From: Streptomyces coeruleorubidus
Lineage (GTDB): Bacteria; Actinomycetota; Actinomycetes; Streptomycetales; Streptomycetaceae
Assembly: GCF_028885415.1 (NCBI RefSeq)
Contig: NZ_CP118527.1
Span: 186,001 to 250,000, forward strand
Direction: 5' to 3'
Length of the DNA: 64,000 nucleotides
A program made the translations under genes and the position numbers. Of this stretch, positions 28,018-38,040 are shown one piece after another. The notes beneath the pieces were generated by a model that saw nothing but the letters and a program-made list of their open reading frames with translations, was not told where the DNA came from and did no database searches. Every line of letters starts with the position of its first letter. Position 1 is the stretch's first letter.

Positions 28018-28989
28018 ATGGTGCAAATCGGATACACGATGATGACCGAGCAGGCCGGCCCCCGAGAGCTCGTCGACCATGTGGTGCGGGCCGAGGAGGC
28101 GGGCTTCGACTTCTCGGTGACCTCCGACCACTACTTCCCGTGGCTGCGCTCGCAGGGGCACTCGCCCTACGCGTGGGCGGTGCTCGGTGCGGCCGCCCAG
28201 GCCACGTCACGTATCCCGCTGATGACATACGTGACGTGCCCGACGTTCCGCTACCACCCGGCGGTGGTCGCGCAGAAGGCGGCGACGGTCCAGTTGCTGT
28301 CCGAGGGCCGCTTCCGGCTGGGGCTCGGCTCCGGCGAGAACCTCAACGAGCACGTGGTGGGCGGCGGCTGGCCGTCCGTCGACGTACGGCACGAGATGTT
28401 CGAGGAGGCCGTGGAGATCATCCGGGCCCTCTTCAAGGGCGGCCACGTCAACCATCGCGGCACGCACTTCGACGTGGAGTCGGCCCGGCTGTGGGACCTA
28501 CCGGACCAGGCGCCGCCCATCGGCATCGCCGTCTCCGGGGAGCAGTCGTGCGAGCTCGCGGGCCGGCTGGGCGATCTGGTGATCGCCACGGAGCCCAAGG
28601 CGGGGCTGCTGGAGGCGTTCGACCGGCACGGCGGCGAGGGCAAGCCCCGCGTGGGCCAGCTGCCGGTCTGCTACGACCCCGACCGGGACACGGCGATCAA
28701 GCGCGCCCACTCCCAGTTCCGCTGGTTCGGCAGTGGCTGGAAGGTCAACTCGGAGCTGCCGCACCCGGATTCCTTCGAGGCGGCGACCCAGTTCGTCACG
28801 ACCGACGACGTCGCCGACTCCATCCCCTGCGGCGACGACCCGGACGCGTTCGTCGAGGCCGTCCGTCCGTACGCCGAGGCCGGTTTCACCGAGATCGCCC
28901 TGGTCCAGATCGGTGGCGACTCGCAGCCGGCGTATCTGGACTGGTCGGAGAAGACCCTGCTGCCGGCCCTGCGCGACGCGTTCGGCTGA
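28018..28989 (+). CDS. LLM-class F420-dependent oxidoreductase (FGD-like)
   Basis: An intact 323-residue luciferase-like monooxygenase-family TIM barrel. It starts VQIGYTMMTEQAGPRELVDH and contains FDFSVTSDHYFPWLRSQGHS, GENLNEHVVGGGWPSVDVRH and IPLMTYVTCPTFRYHPAVVA. This pattern is that of the F420-dependent glucose-6-phosphate-dehydrogenase-like group rather than FMN luciferases. Hydride transfer with coenzyme F420 is expected; the natural substrate is not certain. The ATG at 28018 is 74 bp from the divergent serine hydrolase start. Confidence 0.85.
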   Translation: MVQIGYTMMTEQAGPRELVDHVVRAEEAGFDFSVTSDHYFPWLRSQGHSPYAWAVLGAAAQATSRIPLMTYVTCPTFRYHPAVVAQKAATVQLLSEGRFRLGLGSGENLNEHVVGGGWPSVDVRHEMFEEAVEIIRALFKGGHVNHRGTHFDVESARLWDLPDQAPPIGIAVSGEQSCELAGRLGDLVIATEPKAGLLEAFDRHGGEGKPRVGQLPVCYDPDRDTAIKRAHSQFRWFGSGWKVNSELPHPDSFEAATQFVTTDDVADSIPCGDDPDAFVEAVRPYAEAGFTEIALVQIGGDSQPAYLDWSEKTLLPALRDAFG

Positions 28990-29578
28990 GGTCTGCCGCC
29001 AGCGCCTCGACGCTCTCCTCGACCAGTTGAGCCCTCCGCCCCGGGGGGCTCCTCTTGACCAGCGCGCTCACCCGCTGGGCCTGCTCGGTCGTCGGCAAGA
29101 ACCCGACCAGGAGGAGCGGCAGCAGCATGCGGCGGACGAGGACCTCGCTCCCGGAGGAGACCTGCGGCCTGCGCACCACCGAGACATTGACCCGGATCGC
29201 GTGTTCGTTGCCCGGCGGGACACCGGGCCGGTCGGTCTCGATCGCGGCGTAGCGAAAGCCGTGCGCCCGGTCGCAGGCCGGGCAGCCGGCCGGGCCGCGT
29301 GCGAGCCGGTCGCCGCAGTCGGGGCACACCAGCCGGTCCAGGGCTGCGTCCACCACCCGCCAGTCGTGCCGGTCGGGTTCGGCCGCGACCATCTCGGCCA
29401 GCACTCTCTCCTGCTCGCCTTCGGCGGCGTCCCAGTGCCGCAGGAAGGCCGCCCACTCCTCCTCGACGATGCCGTCCACCAGTTCACGGCAGACGGCACA
29501 GGCGGGGGCGCCGCCGTACTCGTATCCACCGCATTGCGCGCAGTGGCGCAAAGCCGCACCGACTTCAGGTCTCACCAT
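28886..29578 (-). CDS. Zinc-ribbon protein
   Basis: A 230-residue soluble protein with two zinc-ribbon knuckle pairs: CAQCGGYEYGGAPACAVC at residues 13-30 and CPDCGDRLARGPAGCPAC near 82-99. Then comes a hydrophobic-rich region RMLLPLLLVGFLPTTEQAQR. The ATG at 29578 is preceded by GGGAGAC. The last 35 or so codons overlap the 3' end of the convergent oxidoreductase by 104 bp and have an Arg/Pro-rich composition, so the true stop may be nearer 28990 if a base is missing. Function unknown; probably a nucleic-acid- or protein-binding factor. Confidence 0.65.
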   Translation of the reverse strand: MVRPEVGAALRHCAQCGGYEYGGAPACAVCRELVDGIVEEEWAAFLRHWDAAEGEQERVLAEMVAAEPDRHDWRVVDAALDRLVCPDCGDRLARGPAGCPACDRAHGFRYAAIETDRPGVPPGNEHAIRVNVSVVRRPQVSSGSEVLVRRMLLPLLLVGFLPTTEQAQRVSALVKRSPPGRRAQLVEESVEALAADLSRTRRAGPAAGSSPTSPDTPAASRHRSGPGRSR

Positions 29579-29706
29579 GGCCCAAGTCTCCCGCGCCGGG
29601 CGGGGCGAGGAGAAACGATTTGCGTCGGCCGGCCCGGGCCATGGGCTCGTATAGGCTGCCGACCTGCACGTACTCAATCGGCCAACCCCATTCAGGAGAG
29701 TCGTCC

Positions 29707-30736
29707 GTGACCCTGGCGATCACCCCGCTCGAAACCTCCCGGCGCCCGCCCCGAACCGATCGCGCGGGACGCGCGGGAGTTCGGGGCGTACGCCCGGACC
29801 GGAGGGTGGGCCTTCGGGTTGAAGGTGGCGCGCAGTGTGCGGCCCGGCGGGCAGTCCTCGGACGAGACGGCGAAGGTGTCGGCGAAGGAGTTCGCGGAGC
29901 TCGCCGGGTGCTCCCCCGAGCGGGTCATGCGCTACTACAAGGCGTGGGACCGGGCGGCCGACGACGGTCTGGTCCCGCACTTCGAGGCCCTGACGCCGGG
30001 TCAGGAGGTGGAGCTGCCGGACGCCGACGTGTGGCTGAGCTACTACGTCTCCCGCAACAGCGCCACCTCCGAGCGCGGCACCGCCATCGCCGAGGCCGCC
30101 GAGTCGGAGGGCATCCGGCCCACGAAGGCGCTGGAGGTCGCGGAGAACCCCACCGCTCTGCGCGCCGCGATCCTCGCCGACCCCGCCACGGCCCGCGCGG
30201 CCCGCCAGGCCCTGCTGGACCGGGTCCGGGAGGATCCCGAGCTCCAGTCCGAGCTGGCCCGTGACGTCGTGCGCACCGACGAACTGAAGAAGGCCGTCGC
30301 CGGCGAGAGCAGGGCGGCCGACCGCATCGGATACGTGCGCCAGATCGCCGAGTCCGGGCAGATCAAGACGCCCGCCGGGCAGACCGTGGACGCGCCGGCC
30401 GACCTCCGGCAGGAGGCCGAGCGGCACCTGTCGCTCATCGACGAGTTGGACGAGGGCGAGGACGCCGGCGAGTGGGCCGCCGAGGCGTACGAGACCATGA
30501 AGTCCCTCGTCGTCGAGACCGTCGAGACCGACCCGGGGCTGCGGGTGCAGGAGCGGCGCACGAAGTTCTACAGTAGCCTCCAGAAGGCGACCAAGGTGTT
30601 CGAGGAACTGACCTTCGACGACGCCGGGGATTTCTACGAGGACGACATGGTCCAGCGTCTGGAGGAGCTCCAGCGGGCCGTGGCCGTGTGCATCGAGTCC
30701 CTGCGCGGTGCCCGCGGGAATCACCCGGAGGGCTGA
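29707..30736 (+). CDS. ParB-like/developmental-type Streptomyces protein (one frameshift)
   Basis: About 340 residues. The start VTLAITPLET and the stretch REFGAYARTGGWAFGLKVAR identify a family common in Streptomyces, often several copies per genome and sometimes beside mobile elements. Residues 55-90 contain a helix-turn-helix-like region (VSAKEFAELAGCSPERVMRY), then a long charged helical body (SEGIRPTKALEVAENPTALR, ELARDVVRTDELKKAVAG). One base is missing near 29745. The gene starts at GTG 29707 after a TATAGGCT-like -10. It is probably DNA-binding; I do not know a proven role. Confidence 0.6.
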
Positions 30737-30761
30737 GCATCTTGTGCGTGTAGGGGGTACT

Positions 30762-30801
30762 AGAGGGCTCTACGTCGGTTGGTTCTTCCCGGAGGCCCTC
30801 T
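30762..30801 (+). promoter_or_regulatory. Hairpin overlapping ribosome-binding site of ssgA-like gene
   Basis: AGAGGGC at 30762-30768 pairs with GCCCTCT at 30795-30801, which ends one base before the GTG at 30803. The right arm overlaps the Shine-Dalgarno GGAGG (30791-30795) by one base. The structure could lower translation of the SsgA-like gene, or be an operator. Confidence 0.4.
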
Positions 30802-30802
30802 C

Positions 30803-31401
30803 GTGAACTCCTTCGTGCACAAGACCCTGGTGGTGCAGCTCCAGGCGGGTGACACGGACCGCTTCTGCGTGCTCGCCCACCTGAGCTACGACGCCGCGGA
30901 CCCGTTCGCCGTCACCGTCGTCTTCAGCCACGACGGCCGTGTCCTCGCCCGCTGGCAGCTGGACCGCGAGATGCTCGGCGAGGGGCTGCGGCGTCCGGTC
31001 GGGCTGGGGACGTGCGGATGCGTCCCGAGTCGCTGGGCATGTGGCAGGAGCTGCGCCTGGAGTTCCTCGGTGACGCCCGACCCGACGGCGGCCGTCACCA
31101 CGCGGTGGTGTTCGCGTGGGCTCCGGCGTTCGCGGCGTTCCTGCGGGAGACCCACGAGGTGGTCCCGCCGGGCCGCGAGGAGGTCCGCGTCGACGACTTC
31201 CTGGCGGACGTCATCACCGGGGCTGATCCGGGGCGTTTCCCGCTGACGAACCTGCTGTGCCGTCCGCCGGCCGCCGACACCGTGGTGCTGACGGCGGGCA
31301 GCACCACGGGCCGTCACTTCGACGTGTGGCGGTGCCGGGTCCACAGAGGCAGGACGAACCAGCACAGCAGGTACCAGCCGACCACGCCGGCGACGAGGTA
31401 G
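30803..31401 (+). CDS. SsgA-family (SALP) sporulation protein (one frameshift)
   Basis: An SsgA-like protein of about 195 residues. The core reads FCVLAHLSYDAADPFAVTVV then FSHDGRVLARWQLDREMLGE, followed by GDVRMRPESL-type sequence. This is the alpha/beta whirly fold of SALPs, which guide septum placement and peptidoglycan remodelling in sporulating actinomycetes. Start GTG 30803 with GGAGG. One base is missing near 31008 (GGGGACG where GGGGGACG would continue). Family members are often 130-145 residues; here a tail continues to 31401 and overlaps the convergent gene by 88 bp, so the end may be mis-framed. Specific SALP identity is unclear. Confidence 0.75.
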
Positions 31402-31811
31402 GGCACGAAGCCGTCGTGCGTCGCCACACGCAGGATCAGCAGCAGTGAGGCGGTCATCGTGGCGAGCAGCAGCACGAGCCCGAGCAGGGTGAGCCGGGAG
31501 GCCAGCTGCACCGCCTGCGGTTTGACGCGCCGCCCGGAGACCAGGCGGTGCAGGGACACCGGCCCGATGAGCGCCCCGGTCGCGCACGCGCCGAGGACGA
31601 CCGTCAGGAGGTAGATCCTCTGGTCCGTGTCGGTCAGGTCGTCGTACTTCTCGGTGAACACCACGGTCAGCAGAAAACCGAACAGGATCTGCACGCCCAT
31701 CTGGGCCACGCGGACCTCCTGGATGAGCTCCTGCCACATCCGGTCCGCTCTCTCCTCCTCCGTCTCGTTGCGCCCCCGGCGCCTCGGCGCGCCCTCTGCC
31801 GTGTCCGCCAC
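31314..31811 (-). CDS. DUF6328 family membrane protein
   Basis: An intact 165-residue membrane protein with four hydrophobic segments (MGVQILFGFLLTVVF, IYLLTVVLGACATGALIGPV, LTLLGLVLLLATMTASLLLI, PYLVAGVVGWYLLCWFVLPL). A soluble acidic N-terminus precedes them (EERADRMWQELIQEVRVAQM), the hallmark of DUF6328. GTG 31811 is chosen because GGGGAGGAAC precedes it. Function unknown. It is convergent with the SsgA-like gene. Confidence 0.8.
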   Translation of the reverse strand: MADTAEGAPRRRGRNETEEERADRMWQELIQEVRVAQMGVQILFGFLLTVVFTEKYDDLTDTDQRIYLLTVVLGACATGALIGPVSLHRLVSGRRVKPQAVQLASRLTLLGLVLLLATMTASLLLILRVATHDGFVPYLVAGVVGWYLLCWFVLPLWTRHRHTSK

Positions 31812-31959
31812 TGTTCCTCCCCGGTGTGAGAACGAAAGTGCTTCTCTCACGCGGGTTCCCCGTAAGCGGCCGTCGTCCCGGTCCGCGCGGCGGTTTGAGC
31901 GATCAGCGGACGGTTACACGGACGGCGACTGACGCACAGCCCGAGGAGGTCGTGGACGC

Positions 31960-32307
31960 ATGTCCGGTACGCAGCTCACCGTCACGCTCAGCGGCGGGGG
32001 CGCCGACGACGCACGAGCGGTCGTCCGGGCCCTGGAAGGCACGTTCGGCGCGCCGGACGAGCTGCCCGCCGACGAGAACGCGACGGTGCACATGGCGACC
32101 TTCGACGGCGGCACGGACGCGAGTCCCGCCGGGAGTGCCGGGGCGGGCGCCGAGCGCCTGTCCGCCCCGGTGACCGTCACGGTGCAGGGCGCCCCGGAGG
32201 CGGTGCGGCGGGCGAGCGACACGCTCGCCCGGGCCTTCACGGCCCGCGACGACGGTGTCGCGTCCGGCGACCAGGAGCAGGAGAGGCAGCTGCTCCTGGT
32301 GCCGTGA
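31960..32307 (+). CDS. Small hypothetical protein (Streptomyces-type)
   Basis: An intact 115-residue soluble protein: MSGTQLTVTLSGGGADDARA, then VVRALEGTFGAP, then PVTVTVQGAPEAVRRASDTL and the ending GDQEQERQLLLVP. The two beta-alpha units look like an internal duplication. I recall similar small proteins in other streptomycetes but no function. GAGGTCGTGGACGC before the ATG gives a modest Shine-Dalgarno. Confidence 0.65.
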   Translation: MSGTQLTVTLSGGGADDARAVVRALEGTFGAPDELPADENATVHMATFDGGTDASPAGSAGAGAERLSAPVTVTVQGAPEAVRRASDTLARAFTARDDGVASGDQEQERQLLLVP

Positions 32308-32335
32308 CGGGCCGGAACGGGACGCGAGGCCCTGC

Positions 32336-33317
32336 CTACCAGCGGGATTCGACCTGGTCCTTGATCCGCCGGTCGTAGAGGTCGCGGATCGCCGTCAGCG
32401 TCTCGCCGGACAGCTCCGGCAGACGGGCGGCGGCCGCGTTCGCGCGGGCCTGCTCGGGCGAGCGGCGCCGGGGATCACGGTGGTCACGCCGGGCTGGTCG
32501 ATGATCCAGCGCAGGGCCAGCTGGGCCGGGGTGCAGCCCTCGGGGGCGAGCGCGGCGAACTCGGCGGCCGCCTCGACACCGGTGACGTAGTCGACGCCGG
32601 AGAAGGTCTCGCCCACGTCGAAGGACTCGCCGTGCCGGTTGTAGGTGCGGTGGTCGTTCTCGGGGAAGACCGTGTCCCGCGTGTACTTGCCCGACAGCAG
32701 GCCGGAGGCGAGCGGGACGCGGGCGATGATGCCGACGCCGGCCTCGCGGGCGGCGGGAGCACCTCGCGCAGGGGCTTCATGCGGAACGGGTTGAGGATGA
32801 TCTGCACGCTCGCCACGTTCGGCCGGGCGATCGCGGTCAGCGCCTCGGCGCAGGTCTCGACGCTGACGCCGTACGCGGCGATCCGCTCCTCCTCGACCAG
32901 GGTGTCCAGGGCGTCGAACACCTCGTCCGTGGAGTAGACGGGCGTCGGCGGGCAGTGCAGCTGCACCAGGTCGATGCGGTCGACGCCGAGGTTGCGCCGG
33001 GAGCGGTCGTTCCAGGCGCGGAAGTTGTCGAGCACGTAGTTCTCGGGGATCTGGTCGACCCGGCGGCCCATCTTGGTGGCGACCAGCACGTGCAGGTCCG
33101 GCCTGCCGCCGAGGAACGCGGCGATGGTCTGCTCGCTGCGGCCGTCGCCGTACACGTCGGCGGTGTCGAAGAAGGTCACCCCGGCCTCGGCCGCCGCCTC
33201 GAGTACCGCGAGGGCTTCCTTGTCGTCGACGTCTCCCCAGTCGGCACCCAGCTGCCACGTACCGAGACCGACGACGGAAGCGTGCTGGCCCGACCTGTCG
33301 AATGTGCGCTCGTCCAT
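32336..33317 (-). CDS. Aldo/keto reductase (two frameshifts)
   Basis: An NADPH-dependent aldo/keto reductase of about 327 residues. [20 protein letters not shown] is followed by [20 protein letters not shown] (catalytic Asp and Tyr), then ATKMGRRVD (Lys), DLVQLHCPP (His), and the NADPH site near [20 protein letters not shown]. Breaks occur near 32758 (a G run) and 32466. Start at 33317. It is divergent from the FAD oxidase gene, which may share promoter space. Confidence 0.85.
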
Positions 33318-33456
33318 GGGCGTCAGTCTGTCATCCGTCACGGCCGCGCGCGGACCGTCTCGCTCCTGGCCGCCACCCTCGCCCGATTCACTCACACGAG
33401 TGAATAGGTTCGACAGGGACGCGTCACGTGTCAACGGGCCTCTAGCGTGGCTCCAT

Positions 33457-35193
33457 GTGACAACTGGCTCAGAGAGCAACTTCGGGTCGGACGAGGCGCG
33501 TTGGTCGCGCCGGGGTTTCCTCCTCACCGCGGCCGCGCTGGCCGCCGTGCCGGGGCTGCCGGCGGATCCGGCGGCAGCCGCGGCGGAGTTGCCGGACTTC
33601 CCCGAGGACGTCGCGCTGTACCGCTCGGCGTACCGGAACTGGGTCGGCGAGATCACCGCCGACGGCTTGTGGGCCTGTGCGCCGGGAAGCCCCGACCAGG
33701 TGGTCGACGTCGTCAACTGGGCCCGGCGGCACGGGTGGCGTGTGCGCGCCCGGGGCGCCTCGCACGGCTGGTCTCCCTGACGGTGACGGAGGGCACGCCG
33801 TCCGGCGCACCCGTCCTCCTCGTCGACACCGCGCCTCACCTGACCGGCCTCGCCCTGGACTCGCCGGCCGCCGTGCGCGCCGGCACCGGCGTGACCATGG
33901 AGGCCCTGCTCACCTTCCTGGAGGAGCACGGCCTCGGTGTCACGGCGGCTCCCGCTCCCGGTGTCCTCACCCTGGGCGGCGCCCTGGCGATCGACGCGCA
34001 CGGCGCCGCCGTTCCCGCGCGGGGCGAGCGGCACCTGCCGGGCCACACGTACGGCTCGCTGAGCAACCTGATCCTGTCCCTGACGGCCGTGGTGTGGGAC
34101 TCCCGGGCCGGCGCGTACGCGCTGCGCACGTTCCACCGTGACGAGGCGGACTGCGCCGCGCTGCTGGCCCATCTCGGGCGGTCCCTGGTGACCGAGGTGG
34201 TGCTGCGGGTGGGCGCGAACACCAACCTGCGGTGCGTGAGCCGTACGGACATCCCGGCCGGCGAACTGTTCGCCGCGCCCGGTTCCGGGAACGGGCGCAC
34301 GTTCGCGAGCTTCCTGGAGGAGGCCGGGCGGGTCGAGGCGATCTGGTTCGCCTTCACCGAGCACCCCTGGCTGAAGGTGTGGAGCGTCTCCCCCACCCGG
34401 CCGCTGACCTCACGGCACGTGACACGGCCGTACAACTACCCGTTCTCCGACAACGTCCCGACCCCGGTGGCAAAGCTGGTGGGCCGGATGACGTCGGAGG
34501 CGGCCTGGTATCTGGCGCCGGTGCTCGGCACCGCGCAGTACGACGCGGCCGCGCTCGGGTTGGTGGCGACGCTGTCCGGCGACATCTGGGGCCGTCCAAG
34601 AACACGCTGCTGTATCTGAAGCCGACCACCCTGCGGGTCCACGCGAACGGCTACGCCGTGCTCACGTCCAGGGACCAAGTGCAGAAGGTCGTCTCCGAGT
34701 TCGTCGCGTTCTACGGGGAGCGGCTGGCGGCGTACGCGGCCCGGGGCAGCTTCCCCGTCAACGGGTCGGTGGAGATCCGGGTGACCGGACTGGACGACCC
34801 GGGCGACTCCGGGGTGGCCGGGGCCCGTCCGCCGCTGCTGTCCGCGCTCCGGCCGCGCGAGGACCGCCCCGAGTGGGACACGGCCGTGTGGCTGGACGTC
34901 CTGACGCTGCCGGGCACGCCGGACGCGGAGGCGTTCCTGCGCGATATCGAGCGGTTCCTGCTGCGCGCGTACGACGGCGACTCCGCCCTGACCCGGGTGG
35001 AGTGGTCCAAGGGGTGGGCGTACACGGACGACGGGGCGTGGAGCGACGAGGAGGTGCTGGGCTCGGTGGTGCCGGCCGCGGTCGGTGCGGCCGAGTGGGC
35101 CGAGGCGGACGCGGTGCTGGACCGGCTGGATCCGCACCGCGTCTACGGCAACGCCTTCCTGGACCGGCTGTTCGGGCAGGGCGCCGGGAGTGA
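33457..35193 (+). CDS. TAT-exported FAD oxidase, cholesterol-oxidase-type (frameshifted)
   Basis: A flavoprotein oxidase of about 580 residues. ARWSRRGFLLTAAALAAVPG is a twin-arginine signal. An FAD PP-loop region follows (RVRARGASHGWSP, then GTGVTMEALLTFLEEHGLGV and PGVLTLGGALAIDAHGAAVP). Then comes a cholesterol-oxidase-type substrate domain (FAFTEHPWLKVWSVSPTRPL, LYLKPTTLRVHANGYAVLTS). Breaks are near 33775, 34597 and close to the end, where restoring a base gives a TGA at 35191-35193; without it the frame runs on. The GTG at 33457 has a TAGCGT -10-like element 12 bases upstream and no Shine-Dalgarno, so may be leaderless. A sterol substrate is a family inference. Confidence 0.72.
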
Positions 35194-35250
35194 GGTGCGC
35201 CCGCACGGCGGGCACGTGACGCTCCGAGAGCGGCATGCTTGCGCGGGCGC

Positions 35251-36455
35251 TCATTCGCGGGCGGCCAGCGCCCGCGCGTGCACGGTCCGCGCGACCTTCG
35301 GGCCCAGCCAGCGCTTGAACCGGCGCAGCGTCTCCAGCTGCCCGGCCGCCCGGTCGAGCCGGTAGTACAGGTGCGGCGGGACGTGGGCAGCAGGGGCGAG
35401 TGCCGCTGGCCGAGCAGGGCGAACATCCGCTCCGGCGGCAGCCGCATGTAACGCGGGAGGTTCTCGTACCACTGGGCGCTGTAGCGGGCCGCGCTCTGCA
35501 CGGGCAGGAGGGCCGCCTTGCGTTCCCGTTCGTAGCGGGCGAGGGCCTGTGGGAGTGCGGAGTGCTCGCGCAGCGCGGCGGCCAGGGCGATCGCGTCCTC
35601 CAGGGCGAGGGTGGTGCCGGCGCCGATGGAGTAGTGCGTGGTGTGGGCGCAGTCGCCGAGCAGGACGAGGTTGTCGCGGTACCAGGTGCGGTTCGTGAGG
35701 GTGCGGAAGGTCTGCCAGGGCGTGCCGCCGGTGCCGCCGAGCAGGGGATGGCCGTCCAGGACGCCGGCGAAGAGCCTCTCCAGCAGTGCCCGCCCGTCGC
35801 CCTCGCTCGCCCGGTGCAGCCCCAGTCCGGTCCAGGTCTCGGGTGCGCACTCGATGACGCAGGTGCTGCGGTCGGGGCCGTATCCGTAGCCGTAGCACCA
35901 GATCCAGCCGTGATCGGTCTCGACGAAGGCGAAGGTGAAGGCGTCGAAGACCTTCGTGGTGCCGAGCCAGACGTACGGGTTGCGCCCGGTCGTGACCTCC
36001 GTGCCGAAGTGTGCGGCGTGGCGGGTGCGCAGGGCGCTGTGGACACCGTCGGCCGCCACGACCAGGTCGGCGTCGGCCGGCAGGCCGTCGGCGGTGATCT
36101 CGCGCCCGTACTCCAGGCGCACGCCGAGCTCGCGGGCCCGGGCGGCGAGGATCTCCAGCAGCCGGTGGCGGCCGATGCCGTGGCCTTGGTCGCCGCTGTG
36201 TCGGGCCGTCAGGTCCCGGACGTGGGCGACGCCGTCACGCCAGCGGACGGAGTCGCCGTCGAGGGCGCGCGCCGACTCGGGGTCCTGCTCGTGGAGTCGG
36301 TCGTACAGTCCGCGCCAGTACGTCACGCCCCAGCCGTAGGTCGAGCCCTCCGGGTCGCGTTCGTGGACGGTGATGTCGTGGGAGGGGTCCTGCCGCTTCA
36401 GCAGGATCGAGAGATACAGACCGGCGGGCCCGCCGCCGACACAGGCGACCTTCAC
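35251..36455 (-). CDS. FAD-dependent aromatic monooxygenase (one frameshift)
   Basis: A flavin monooxygenase of about 400 residues, close to the N-terminal half of anthraniloyl/salicylyl-CoA 5-hydroxylases. It starts VKVACVGGGPAGLYLSILLK (GxGxxG) and continues GWGVTYWRGLYDRL, AADGVHSALRTRHAAHFGTE (DG motif) and the GD motif NLVLLGDCAHTTHYSIGAGT. One break lies near 35390, after RHSPLLP. GTG 36455 is chosen because AGGGG lies six bases upstream; GTG 36461 is the alternative. The frame ends RTVHARALAARE. Substrate unknown, perhaps an aromatic CoA ester. Confidence 0.8.
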
Positions 36456-36801
36456 GCACACCCCTGAGAATTACCGAGAGCTGTCAATTGCGTACGCAGA
36501 GTAGCAGGACAAGAGCATCATCGGCCGGGTCACCGAATCGCGTCAGATTCACGGCGTGACGCGCACCACGAGCGGCGGCCCGCACGGGGAGAAACATCCG
36601 TCACGACACCCCTCGCGGGCGGAACTTTCCGCTCCACACCGCTCGAACAAGCTCTCGCAGCAAGATCACCTTGGTTCAACCTTGCACGACATAAGGGGAA
36701 TTGCCCGAATCACAGCCAACCGGCTCGCGTGGATTTCTCCCGGTACCGGACGGGCCGATAGGCATGCGGGGTCATCAGCCGAACGAACCCAGGAGGTCCG
36801 C
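36456..36801. other. 346-bp intergenic region upstream of melC
   Basis: No gene seen. It separates the divergent monooxygenase and melC operon. An AT-rich stretch near 36465-36510 (GAGAATTACCG, TGTCAATTGCGTACGC) probably holds the monooxygenase promoter. ACCTTG and AACCTTG direct repeats at about 36668-36686 may belong to the melC promoter. Confidence 0.4.
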
Positions 36802-37164
36802 ATGCCGGAACTCAGCCGTCGCCGTGCGCTCACCGCCGCGGCCGTCGTCGCCGCTGCCGCGGGGACATGGCCGGCAAGCACCCCGGCCATGGCCGCCGGG
36901 CACCACGACTCCCACGGGACCTTCGACGAGGTCTACAAGGGCCGCCGGATACAGGGCCGTCCGGCCGCCGGCGCCGGTCACCACCACGGCGCGGGATACG
37001 CGGTGTTCGTCGACGGTGTGGAACTGCACGTGATGCGCAACGCCGACGGCACGTGGATCAGCGTCGTCAGCCACTACGACCCGGTGCCCACCCCGCGTGC
37101 CGCCGCCCGCGCCGCCGTGGACGAACTCCAGGGCGCGCCACTGCTGCCCTTCCCCGCCAACTGA
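36802..37164 (+). CDS. melC1: Tyrosinase copper chaperone MelC1
   Basis: An intact 120-residue MelC1. A twin-arginine signal ([29 protein letters not shown]) carries the complex out through the Tat system together with the signal-less tyrosinase. The mature part has the His cluster [20 protein letters not shown] and [20 protein letters not shown], which delivers copper and holds a tyrosine in the tyrosinase pocket. A strong AGGAGG at 36791-36796 sets the start. melC2 follows after 32 bp. Confidence 0.95.
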   Translation: MPELSRRRALTAAAVVAAAAGTWPASTPAMAAGHHDSHGTFDEVYKGRRIQGRPAAGAGHHHGAGYAVFVDGVELHVMRNADGTWISVVSHYDPVPTPRAAARAAVDELQGAPLLPFPAN

Positions 37165-37196
37165 TCCGCCCCGAAAGGCATCTGGAGCACCCGCAC

Positions 37197-38018
37197 ATGA
37201 CCGTCCGCAAGAACCAGTCCGCCCTGACCGCCGACGAGAAGCGGCGTTTCGTCGCCGCGCTCCTGGAGTTGAAGCGCAGCGGCCGCTACGACGAATTCGT
37301 CACGACGCACAACGCGTTCATCGTCTCCGACACCGACGACGGCGAGCGGACGGGACACCGCTCACCGTCCTTCCTGCCCTGGCACCGAAGATTCCTCCTG
37401 GAGTTCGAGCGGGCGTTGCAGTCGGTGGACGCGTCGGTGGCCCTGCCGTACTGGGACTGGACCGTCGACCGTTCGCCGCGCTCCTCGCTGTGGGCGCCCG
37501 ACTTCCTCGGGGGCACCGGGCGCGAGCGGGACGGCCGGGTGACGGACGGACCGTTCTCCGCGTCCTCGGGGAACTGGCCGATCAACGTGCGGGTCGACGG
37601 CCGTACGTTCCTGCGGCGGGCCCTCGGTGCCGGAGGGCGTCAGCTGCCGACGCCGGCCGAGGCCGAATCGGTGCTGTCGATACCCACGTACGACATGGCG
37701 CCCTGGAACAGCGCCTCGGACGGTTTCCGCAATCACCTCGAAGGGTGGCGGGGCGTCAATCTGCACAACCGCGTCCACGTCTGGGTCGGCGGGCAGATGG
37801 CCACCGGGGTGTCCCCCAACGACCCGGTGTTCTGGCTGCACCACGCGTACATCGACAAACTGTGGGCCGAGTGGCAGCGGCGGCACCCCGGCTCCGGCTA
37901 TCTGCCGGCCGCGGGCACGCCGAACGTGATCGACCTGCGCGAGACGATGAGGCCGTGGCACGACACGAGCCCGGCGGATCTGCTGGACCACACGGCGCAC
38001 TACACGTTCGACGCCTGA
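37197..38018 (+). CDS. melC2: Tyrosinase MelC2
   Basis: An intact 273-residue type-3 copper tyrosinase that oxidises tyrosine and DOPA to quinones for melanin. CuA ligands are His38 (TTHNAF), His54 (GHRSPSF) and His63 (PWHRRF). CuB ligands are His190 and His194 (NLHNRVHVW) and His216 (WLHHAYID). All six match the Streptomyces enzymes. It has no signal peptide and depends on MelC1 for Tat export and copper loading. Start ATG 37197, downstream of melC1 in the same operon. Confidence 0.96.
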   Translation: MTVRKNQSALTADEKRRFVAALLELKRSGRYDEFVTTHNAFIVSDTDDGERTGHRSPSFLPWHRRFLLEFERALQSVDASVALPYWDWTVDRSPRSSLWAPDFLGGTGRERDGRVTDGPFSASSGNWPINVRVDGRTFLRRALGAGGRQLPTPAEAESVLSIPTYDMAPWNSASDGFRNHLEGWRGVNLHNRVHVWVGGQMATGVSPNDPVFWLHHAYIDKLWAEWQRRHPGSGYLPAAGTPNVIDLRETMRPWHDTSPADLLDHTAHYTFDA

Positions 38019-38040
38019 CGCCCAGGGGTGTTGCGGGCTG

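Noticed and set aside
36456..36801. Possible short gene upstream of melC1
   Set aside because: The open frame that runs into melC1 from 36556 has no Shine-Dalgarno and no sensible signal; the TAT start at 36802 has a strong AGGAGG.
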